Below the pieces are notes generated by a model. The model had not been told where the DNA came from. It saw only the letters and a list, made by a program, of their open reading frames with translations, and ran no database searches. Position numbers and translations under genes: made by a program. Shown here one piece after another: positions 12,776 to 20,555 of a stretch of 27,319 nucleotides of DNA. Source of the stretch: a virus; the IMG/VR virus record IMGVR_UViG_3300006920_000189, positions 1 to 27,319 of that record; one strand, written 5' to 3'. Position 1 is the first letter of the stretch. Each line of letters begins with the position of its first letter.

Positions 12776-13404
12776 AAGTTTAGTATTTCGGAAAGGGACA
12801 GTAAAAAAGCAGGCATACATCCGCTATAGTTTGCGCCGTCAGCGTCTGGGGTGCTGGGCATTACTATAGCAGGCTCTAATTCGTCTGGAGAAACCACCAG
12901 GGCAGTATCAGATGGCTGGCGCCTGGGCGCCTGGGCGTACTTTAAACTGGCTACCCTGGCTACCAGTCCTAACCAGGGAAAATTCGCGCCTGGGCAGGTC
13001 TTACTGCTGTAGTCTGAATGCTGGGCTAGTTTCAGATGGTGAACAAATCCATTTTGCAACATTACTACCAGCCTGGCTAAAGATTCTATTTGCTCCAGGG
13101 CTGGTACTGTTTTATCGAAATTGCCAGTTAGAACTATTCCTATACTGGCGGTATTCATTCCTTTGCAGTGGTACCCTATTTTATTTATATCTAGTGTTCC
13201 GTTTACTGCGCCATCAGTATCTATAACGAAATGATAGGCGATACCTGGCCAGCCGTATTTTTTAATATGAAACCTAGCATAAGCAGCAGCAGATCCGGAT
13301 TTAGTTAGGGAATGATGTACTATAATATGCGTAATAGCCGACCGCTGGCGGGTGGGGTATGGCTTAGTAGGGTGGGTGGGTATGTTTGGGCGCTGAATTA
13401 TCAT
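12772..13404 (-). CDS. N-acetylmuramoyl-L-alanine amidase (endolysin)
   Basis: A 210-residue Amidase_2/PGRP-type enzyme that cuts the bond between N-acetylmuramic acid and L-alanine in peptidoglycan. Zinc ligands are visible: His30 in IIVHHSL, His129 in AQHSDYSSKTCPG and Cys137 in the same motif; Lys135 sits at the catalytic Lys position known from T7 lysozyme. Core motifs WPGIAYHFVI, GYHCKGMNTASIGI and LTGNF are in order. There is no signal peptide, so release would depend on the holin. The C-terminal 50 residues are Pro/Asp-rich and not recognised. The start overlaps the fibre stop by one base (TAATG). Confidence 0.92.
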   Translation of the reverse strand: MIIQRPNIPTHPTKPYPTRQRSAITHIIVHHSLTKSGSAAAYARFHIKKYGWPGIAYHFVIDTDGAVNGTLDINKIGYHCKGMNTASIGIVLTGNFDKTVPALEQIESLARLVVMLQNGFVHHLKLAQHSDYSSKTCPGANFPWLGLVARVASLKYAQAPRRQPSDTALVVSPDELEPAIVMPSTPDADGANYSGCMPAFLLSLSEILNL

Positions 13405-16400
13405 TATAATTTGCGGACTATTAAAGATGTGCCTGCATTAATATTTGCAGAACCGGAAACGCCCCTGCCCTGCGAATTAATGGTAGTTGTATTAGATACT
13501 GTAAAATATCCAGTAAACACCTTTCTGGTGTTGCTGGTCTGCTCTGGTAGTGTTAACGAAGTACCACTACTTAAAGTAGCCAGTACGCCATCATCGCCGG
13601 CTGTATATCCCCCCGTAAGCGTTCCAGCGCCTACGTTCATCCTTATTCCAGCGTCCGTTCCAGAAGACGTATTATAGTATACAATTAGTTCAAATTCATA
13701 TCTTATACCAGCCTTTACAGGTACTCCACCAGGGCCGCCTGTCGTCCAGTTCCCCGTAGGGAATGTACCTACGGATGTATTCGCAGTTTGGGAATATTGC
13801 AAGGGCATACCTTTATGAAATTCGGTTAAACCATCAGCATTAGTAACCAAAACACTACCGTCTGTAGTTGGCTTTTCATCAGTAGCAAACTGGTAATAAT
13901 CGTTTGCCCCTGTATCAAAAAATAGCCTGGGCTTTGAACCGTAAAAGTCAAGCATGAAATACCTACCGCTTGAATTATGGGTAAGCCCTTTTGGTACCAG
14001 TCTGGTATATTCGAAATTACTTCCGTATGCCTGGAAGTGTGGCACATCTTGCAGGACACCAGAAGAATTGAATTTTGCCTCAAACTCTAGCCCTACACCA
14101 TTCGCCCCCTGGGTGTACCACCCGTTCACATAGTTACCTGAAGACAAATTTCCCCATTGCTGCCGGGTATCGAACGATCCTGAACCTGAATAAGAATAAC
14201 CACGTACATCAGTGCTTAAAGGTACGGCAACATCGCCACCATCCTCGATGCCGTTACCATCCAACGGCAGGTTAGTAAGCAAACTTCCGTCTCCCCTAAA
14301 AGATGTGGCGTTCAGTGTCCCCGTAACGTCCAGCGGATAAAGCGGGTTTGTGTTAGCAATGCCAACTAAACCACCGTCTCTTTTTATTGATATGGCAGAA
14401 GTTACTGTTGTACTATTGGCCATTTCAATACGCAACAAATTAGCCGTGCCATCATAATACATTCGCCCGCCGTAGTTGCTACTTTGACCAAAGTAACCGG
14501 TGCTTTCCATCATTTCGATACCTCCTGAATATTGATAATTAAGCTGGTCAGCATTGAACCTTAAAAAGTTCGCGGTGGTACTCGCTGTTCCTAAAAGGTT
14601 CAACCGTGTAGCTGGATTAGTAAGCCCTATTCCCACCTCGCCCGACGATCGGTAAACGTCTGCACCGTTTTCAGACCATACCGGGCCTAACGGACTAATG
14701 GCTGTGGCAATAGCTGCGTCTATCTGATCCTTCCGTAAAACGTGGCCCGTGCTTGTTCCTGCCTCAACCGCTATTTGCCCATTGGTTGATATATCACCCG
14801 TTACGGTAAGGACTGTTGTGCTTTCCGGGTCAATGTGGAACACTTCATCGTGATTGTCGTCATACCATTGCGCATCATTCCACGACTGTATATTATTCCC
14901 TTTTCGGTATAGCGGCCCGGTATAATTCCTTGAAGGCACCCACTGTATCATCCCTATTCTGGTCGGGTTGGCTGGGTTCCCTGCGTTCTCTCTCGCCTTG
15001 AATTTAATTTCGTATTCCTCGGTATAAGTCGAACCGAAACCAGCCGCCGAAGGAACAACAAATTTATAGACATTGAGGCCTGTAGACGTTTCCATATTTT
15101 CCCCTACAACAACCAGCGGCGTTAAATAGGACGCATGTTCGCTGGTAACGGTCAATATCATATTCCCATCATATACATCATACGATCCATACATGGTGAC
15201 GTAGACAGTTCCTGACCCGTATGTGATCCGATCTATAAAGCCCTTCGCGTCAATATCAATTGTGATTTTGACAGAATCCCCGCTCCCCCATCCGGCCGAA
15301 GCATCCGCATTCGTATCAAACATTGATTTTAATGAGCCATACGACGGCGCGGTTGTACTTGTGACGCTGCCCCAATCCCAAGCCGACGCAAAACCATCGG
15401 AATTGTCAACGTCAATAATTCTTTTTGTTGTGCGCGGATTGTAGGCCCAAAAAGGCTGTCCGATTGCGACAAATTCAGGACTTAAATCAATAGTATTAGA
15501 ACCATCAATGCCAATTGTGTAATTACTTGTATTATAATTCAGGGTAGGAAAAGCCTGAACAATATCCCCGTCTGACTCATATCCAACGAATCCAACAGGG
15601 GTACCAACAGGAATGTTCTCGATGAAGAACTTTGAGTTTTTCCAACCGAAACGATCGGTTAGTGTTATCGGGCTTCCAATAGCGACGGACGTACCGCCGC
15701 CAAATGTTGAGAAAGCCCAATCGTCTGAACCCATAGTCATCGCATTTCGTTCCCACGCCACGTTGTTGGCAGAACTAATCAAACCATTATTTACAGTCAA
15801 CGAAGGCTCTACACCATACCCCCAAAAGGCCTTACCCGAAGATTTCAGGCTTCCACGAGTAACCAAAAAATTCGACCCACTATAAAACAGCCTTTCAGAT
15901 ACCATACCCGAAATGCTATTACCTACGGTTGGTTGGTATAGCATTGTGCCAACAAAGCGGCTGTCGCCAAATACATCAAGCTTCGCAGTTGGAACCGTTA
16001 ACCCTATCCCAACGTCTCCCGTAGTCCGGTATATGTCCGATCCTGAAAGTGTCCAATAATTAGTAGCGTCATCGCCTGCCACCCCTTGCGGCCCGGCTGG
16101 CCCTACTTCCCCCTGTGGTCCCGTCCCCGGTGCTGGTATCGCTATATTCAGCAAGTCCCCGTCCCCGTCTGTTGCTACCGTTACGTCTGCACCTTCAACG
16201 TTAATCCTGTTGATTTCTCCTAGCCATACCGTACCGGTGTCCCCTTTCATTTGAACCCCTTGTTTTACGGCTTGTGTTCTATCTCTGTTATATATTGGTA
16301 GATTAAAAGTCACACTTTCACCAGTTGTATAATTGAAAGTTCCCTGTAATTGTAATTGGTCAGCGAAAGATGTTTGCTGGCAAAGAGAATCAGCAAAATA

Positions 16401-16949
16401 TTGAATATTAAAACTAGATCCCCCTGCAAAGAGATTGAAAGTATAACAGTTCCTAGAATCAGTATATGAGTAAATGAACCCCGCAAAAACTGTTGACCAT
16501 CCATCCCCAGAAACACTTTCAATTTGCGCCCCTTTGGGAATACCCGTAGTATGAAATGAATAGAAATTAGTACCTCCCCATGTTAGCCAAATATCTGGCT
16601 TTTTCTCCCTGAATTCTATCTCCCCATCATCTAGCTTTTCAAGGTAAGAATTGTTAGGGCCGGCAAGCCCTGAAAGGCCAGCCTTTAGGGATTCCACCCA
16701 AACACCATTTACATACCTGTATTCTGTGTCGGTGTCGGCAACCCATACCTTTTGACCATCGTACAGAAAATCTGCAATGATTGAAATTGAGGTATCCCCC
16801 AGCGTAGGTATAGTATCCCTAAAATCTAAAGGGCCAGGGCTGGCCGGTTTAAAGGTGGTCTGGATGTTTATTTGCGCGCCTGCCTGGAGCGACAAAAGCA
16901 AAAACAAAAGCGCCAGCAGTCCTTTATCGGTTAAATGTGTAATTAGCAT
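13404..16949 (-). CDS. large tail fibre / receptor-binding protein with signal peptide
   Basis: An 1181-residue protein with an apparent cleavable signal (GLLALLFLLLSLQAGAQ, residues 10-26). Collagen-like Gly-x-y repeats lie near 275-292 (GPQGEVGPAGPQG). Stalk repeats of the GxVGI type occur three times: about 300-330 (YRTTGDVGIGLTVPTAKLDV), about 755-790 (YRSSGEVGIGLTNPATRLNL) and about 870-895 (GLVGIANTNPLYPLDV, followed by SFRGDGSLLTNLP). The C-terminal 130 residues form a Ser/Thr/Gly-rich head, likely for receptor binding. No endosialidase-type self-cleaving chaperone is seen. Codon use and word composition in the middle differ from the rest of the window. It overlaps the upstream tail gene by 26 bases. 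Confidence 0.85.
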   Translation of the reverse strand: MLITHLTDKGLLALLFLLLSLQAGAQINIQTTFKPASPGPLDFRDTIPTLGDTSISIIADFLYDGQKVWVADTDTEYRYVNGVWVESLKAGLSGLAGPNNSYLEKLDDGEIEFREKKPDIWLTWGGTNFYSFHTTGIPKGAQIESVSGDGWSTVFAGFIYSYTDSRNCYTFNLFAGGSSFNIQYFADSLCQQTSFADQLQLQGTFNYTTGESVTFNLPIYNRDRTQAVKQGVQMKGDTGTVWLGEINRINVEGADVTVATDGDGDLLNIAIPAPGTGPQGEVGPAGPQGVAGDDATNYWTLSGSDIYRTTGDVGIGLTVPTAKLDVFGDSRFVGTMLYQPTVGNSISGMVSERLFYSGSNFLVTRGSLKSSGKAFWGYGVEPSLTVNNGLISSANNVAWERNAMTMGSDDWAFSTFGGGTSVAIGSPITLTDRFGWKNSKFFIENIPVGTPVGFVGYESDGDIVQAFPTLNYNTSNYTIGIDGSNTIDLSPEFVAIGQPFWAYNPRTTKRIIDVDNSDGFASAWDWGSVTSTTAPSYGSLKSMFDTNADASAGWGSGDSVKITIDIDAKGFIDRITYGSGTVYVTMYGSYDVYDGNMILTVTSEHASYLTPLVVVGENMETSTGLNVYKFVVPSAAGFGSTYTEEYEIKFKARENAGNPANPTRIGMIQWVPSRNYTGPLYRKGNNIQSWNDAQWYDDNHDEVFHIDPESTTVLTVTGDISTNGQIAVEAGTSTGHVLRKDQIDAAIATAISPLGPVWSENGADVYRSSGEVGIGLTNPATRLNLLGTASTTANFLRFNADQLNYQYSGGIEMMESTGYFGQSSNYGGRMYYDGTANLLRIEMANSTTVTSAISIKRDGGLVGIANTNPLYPLDVTGTLNATSFRGDGSLLTNLPLDGNGIEDGGDVAVPLSTDVRGYSYSGSGSFDTRQQWGNLSSGNYVNGWYTQGANGVGLEFEAKFNSSGVLQDVPHFQAYGSNFEYTRLVPKGLTHNSSGRYFMLDFYGSKPRLFFDTGANDYYQFATDEKPTTDGSVLVTNADGLTEFHKGMPLQYSQTANTSVGTFPTGNWTTGGPGGVPVKAGIRYEFELIVYYNTSSGTDAGIRMNVGAGTLTGGYTAGDDGVLATLSSGTSLTLPEQTSNTRKVFTGYFTVSNTTTINSQGRGVSGSANINAGTSLIVRKL

Positions 16950-17847
16950 TGGATATACTTGTGATGGTGTTTAGTTTATATAGTAGATAATCTACCGTGT
17001 AATCGCTAGTAAGCCCTGTACTGCTTATACTGACCGTGTAAGCAGTAAAAGACGATGTAACATTAAACCCGTTACCGTCGATTATACTGCTTAGGTTTTC
17101 ATCAGACCAGGCTACAGGTACAGCGTAGTAGATATAGCCGCTGCCATCCATTGCTACAGTCTTATTACCTTCCGTTGCTACCAGCTTAGTTAGCGAAGAA
17201 TAAATGTTCCCTGATACGCTGTAATCTGTTGAGGCTACGCCGTAGAAAACAGGATAAACGCCCCGCAGCGTTTTACTGCTACTGTATGCCGTTCCTGATT
17301 CCCCGCCCTTTAACCATTCCTGTTCTGATCGTACCGTAACGGTAGCTACGCCAGTAGGCGCAAAGGTGTAGCTGTGGCTACCTGCAGTACCTGCGCCGAA
17401 GGTTTCTACACTGCTGCCGTTTACCTCTATTCGTCCACCCGATAAGGTGGCTACGCCTGGGTTATTTGTGGTACTGCTATAGCTGTAGGCGTTACTGGTT
17501 CCTACTTCGTTTGTAGGGCTGGATCCGGAAAGGCTTAAAGTAGGTGGCGCGAAGTAAAACCAGCTTACCCAGTCGCTAAAAGAATTACCGCCTACTATCG
17601 ATCCAGTAGAAACCGTGCGAAGTATAGGAGAATCTAAGTTAAAGGTGTCTATTGCGCCGGCGCCAGACATTCCTGCCTGAAAATACGATTTTAGAGTATC
17701 TAGCCTGTAGGCTGCGCTAAAGCCTCTGGTATAGCTAGAAAGTCTATCTGCAGGCTGCGGATCGTCAATAGTTGGCAAGTTCTCCAGCTGCCCAGAAACA
17801 CCCCCAGACAGAAACAGAAACAGCAAAAGCAGAAATAGATATTTCAT
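16924..17847 (-). CDS. exported tail protein of unknown role, 307 aa
   Basis: It starts with a strong signal peptide (MKYLFLLLLFLFLSGGVSG, then QLENLP). The body is Ser/Thr/Gly-rich beta structure, with an Ig-like or bacterial tail-spike look (SGSSPTNEVGTSNAYSYSS, later VATVTVRSEQEWLKGGESG). The C-terminal third (VAWSDENLSSIIDGNGFNV, then NANYTFNR) resembles terminal domains seen in Bacteroidota phage tail proteins. Its start overlaps the previous tail gene stop by one base (TAATG). A fibre adaptor or small receptor-binding subunit is the likely role. A secretion signal on a virion protein is the odd point. Confidence 0.7.
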   Translation of the reverse strand: MKYLFLLLLFLFLSGGVSGQLENLPTIDDPQPADRLSSYTRGFSAAYRLDTLKSYFQAGMSGAGAIDTFNLDSPILRTVSTGSIVGGNSFSDWVSWFYFAPPTLSLSGSSPTNEVGTSNAYSYSSTTNNPGVATLSGGRIEVNGSSVETFGAGTAGSHSYTFAPTGVATVTVRSEQEWLKGGESGTAYSSSKTLRGVYPVFYGVASTDYSVSGNIYSSLTKLVATEGNKTVAMDGSGYIYYAVPVAWSDENLSSIIDGNGFNVTSSFTAYTVSISSTGLTSDYTVDYLLYKLNTITSISNANYTFNR

Positions 17848-20555
17848 TAGTTCTTTTTAATTAGTTGAATAGAAACCGCTAAGCCTTTAGGTGCTGCGCC
17901 TGTAACTGTTTCTACCTGTAGCCTGTAGTAGCCTATGGCTACATCTGCGAAAGCGTCTACGCTTTCGCCCAGGCCAGTGTTATTAAATGTCGCTACGGTG
18001 TACCTGTACCCTGTAGCGTCGTAGTATTTCAGGTTCGCCTTTACTGTTCCGCCGTTATCCTGGGCGAAGGAAAAGCTTACCTTTCGAATACCCCAGCCAA
18101 CCCTATTTACTGGCCGCCAGAAAGGTTCTGTAAAGCCAGTAGCTACCGTGTCGTTGTACCCGAAAATTTGCAGGTCGTAGTGATCTGTCCGCAGCAGCGC
18201 CTGTAGCCGTGCGGTAAATTGTGGATCTGGCTGTATGTATGACCCTGCAGGAAAGTCTGCGGTAGCGTTTACTGGTACTACTGAAACCTCGCCGGTATCA
18301 GGTACTAGCCAGACCAGGCCGCCAGCGCCGTAATACGGTACAGCGTCTGCTGGTGGGCTAACCTGATTAACAGCAGGTACGCCCAGACCAGAATCGTATA
18401 AAACTTCTATCTGCTGCGTTTCTCCAGTCAGCGGATTAGTAACTACAATAATGTCGCCACCGTAAAGAGGTACGTCGTCTAGGTTGTTTACGGATAAGCC
18501 GCCTATACCGTCGCCAGTAGCTATACCGTCGTCTGTGGTGGTAGGTACGGTGTTGATACCCGGAGCGCTGTTACCTGGCGACCCGCCAATAGGTGGGGTA
18601 GTGTTCCCGCCGCCTGGCGTTACTTCTGGCTCTGGCACTCCCTGCCCGTCATCAGCCCCGAATATCGGACTACCGACCGTAGGCAGCCCTGGTACCGTAG
18701 TATCTACAAAGTTTTCTGCGATTTCAAACCACCTACCGCGCCAGGTGTCGCGGTCCAGGTTTAGCTGGCCTGATTTTAGCAGATATAACCTGGTATCGTC
18801 TCCTATTAAAAAGTGCGGACTGTAGTTTGTGGAAACTATAGTAATATCTAGCTGCTCCCTGGGCGCCTCTTGCAGTGCTAATATCATTCTGGCTAAAAGT
18901 CCGCCATGCGGCATAGCTGTAGCGTTTAAATAGCCGCCCCCCGACCATCTGCGCCAGCCATCGGCTACTAGCCAGTCCGTACCGTTAGCAGTGTATTCTA
19001 TCCGCCCAAACGTATTTTCACTAGGGCCATCTCCAAAAACTACTTCACGTTCCAGCACCAGGCTATTAAATCCCCCTGCGCCAGTTTCAGGCTCAAAGGT
19101 TAGATAGTTGTACTGATCAGAAATAGACCCTGTTAGTATGCTTTCCAGAAACACGTTATCTACCTGGTATAGTAGGTCAGTACCTGCTAACGAAAAGCCA
19201 TTACCGTTAACTATATCTACGTCGAAAAAGGTCATTTTCAGAGCGCCAGAAATAGGTAAGGGTGGCGATAAAGCAGAAATAGATGTTTCCAGAAATTGTA
19301 GCGCCTGGGGTGGGGAAAAACCAAAAACAAATTCATACTGCTCTACCCCGTCTACCCAGGTAGTTTCTCCGTAGCTGATTCCGCCAGGCGTAACGGTGGC
19401 CTGGCGTTTTAGGTACTTTTCGCCGCCATCTGGCCCAACTGAAATACGCACCGCAAAAATTGCATAAAGCGCCGTACTAGGTACTGCTGCGCTGTCGCTA
19501 AAAGCCCTAAAGGAAATGTTACCAGAAAGTCGCAGCCGGCCGGCGCCGCCATCTGTACCCAGGCTGCCTAAAATTGCTACAGGGCTTACTGTTTCATCCC
19601 AGGTGAAGCCTGGTAACAGGTTCTGCCTGCTGTAATTTTTGTAGACCAGCTTAACGGCCTTTAGCGGCGCAAGGTGGGTTTTTTTGCCGCCTGCGTTGGC
19701 GTATGCTTCGCCATTAACCAGGTGGCTACCCATCTGTACAGTAGACCCCGACCAGCTAGCTATAGCGTCGTATGCCAGTGCGTTACCGCCCTGGTCGTAG
19801 CGAAAAAAGGTAGTAGCCGTTAGTGGGCTGGCATAGCTACTAATATCTACGATTACGTACCTACCCGCAGAAAACACCAGGCGGCCGTTCATCCTGGTTA
19901 AAAATTCTACCAGCGCAGCGTAGCAGCTAGAGCGTTTTACCTCCCCCGTTTTATCCACCGTCTGCAGGGCGTTAAAGCCCAGGCGGGTACTGTCTAGCAG
20001 GTTAACGGACGTCGATGGCGTTAAACCCTCTGGAAACATTGTACTATTTGCCCGCAGATACTCTGCGCCAGGTGCAAAATAGTCTGATAGTGGCACGTTT
20101 CCCAGTACGTTAAATAGGTGTTCCTTTACCGTTACAAAGTCGTTTAGTCCTCCCTGCTTATAGGGTATGTCTTTTAGCCTAGAAAGGCCATCGGTAGCGC
20201 CTACTTTAAAGAAATAAGGGTACCCGTCAAAATCAGATACAACCTGTTCCAATAAAACAAATCCTACCCAGAATAGGGCGCCGTCTTTATGTATGCGCAG
20301 CCTGTACTGCATTTCGTTAGCCTGTACCAGCCCGGCAAAAACTGCTGCCTGGGTATCGCTGGTTATTTCAAACTGTACAGAACACTTAGACGCCATTACC
20401 CTACCATCAGGATCCTGGCCGCTTAACTGGAAATTAATACTGGCGCCCTTGCTTTCCAGCAGCAGCCCCGCATCAGTAGGGGCGCCGTTGTCTAAAAATG
20501 CCTCGTAGGGCGTGTTATTTACGCTGTTAATTCGCGCCTTTATTACCGTAGCCAT
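17847..20555 (-). CDS. tail tip / hub-like protein, 902 aa
   Basis: The large gene after the tape measure, where siphoviruses carry distal-tail and hub proteins. The N-terminal 150 residues (LLLESKGASINFQLSGQD, later MQYRLRIHKDGALFWVGFV, then FFKVGATDGLSRLKDIPY) match a type of tail protein common in Bacteroidota phages. The middle is beta-rich. A Pro/Gly-rich linker near 640-680 (EPEVTPGGGNTTPPIGGSPG) separates a C-terminal domain of about 200 residues. No separate Dit and Tal genes are seen, so this gene may combine both. One-base overlaps (TAATG) join it to both neighbours. Confidence 0.75.
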   Translation of the reverse strand: MATVIKARINSVNNTPYEAFLDNGAPTDAGLLLESKGASINFQLSGQDPDGRVMASKCSVQFEITSDTQAAVFAGLVQANEMQYRLRIHKDGALFWVGFVLLEQVVSDFDGYPYFFKVGATDGLSRLKDIPYKQGGLNDFVTVKEHLFNVLGNVPLSDYFAPGAEYLRANSTMFPEGLTPSTSVNLLDSTRLGFNALQTVDKTGEVKRSSCYAALVEFLTRMNGRLVFSAGRYVIVDISSYASPLTATTFFRYDQGGNALAYDAIASWSGSTVQMGSHLVNGEAYANAGGKKTHLAPLKAVKLVYKNYSRQNLLPGFTWDETVSPVAILGSLGTDGGAGRLRLSGNISFRAFSDSAAVPSTALYAIFAVRISVGPDGGEKYLKRQATVTPGGISYGETTWVDGVEQYEFVFGFSPPQALQFLETSISALSPPLPISGALKMTFFDVDIVNGNGFSLAGTDLLYQVDNVFLESILTGSISDQYNYLTFEPETGAGGFNSLVLEREVVFGDGPSENTFGRIEYTANGTDWLVADGWRRWSGGGYLNATAMPHGGLLARMILALQEAPREQLDITIVSTNYSPHFLIGDDTRLYLLKSGQLNLDRDTWRGRWFEIAENFVDTTVPGLPTVGSPIFGADDGQGVPEPEVTPGGGNTTPPIGGSPGNSAPGINTVPTTTDDGIATGDGIGGLSVNNLDDVPLYGGDIIVVTNPLTGETQQIEVLYDSGLGVPAVNQVSPPADAVPYYGAGGLVWLVPDTGEVSVVPVNATADFPAGSYIQPDPQFTARLQALLRTDHYDLQIFGYNDTVATGFTEPFWRPVNRVGWGIRKVSFSFAQDNGGTVKANLKYYDATGYRYTVATFNNTGLGESVDAFADVAIGYYRLQVETVTGAAPKGLAVSIQLIKKN

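Noticed and set aside
13404-16949. Fibre gene as target of a diversity-generating retroelement
   Set aside because: No reverse transcriptase, template repeat or adenine-biased variable repeat was seen in the window; the composition shift fits module exchange better.
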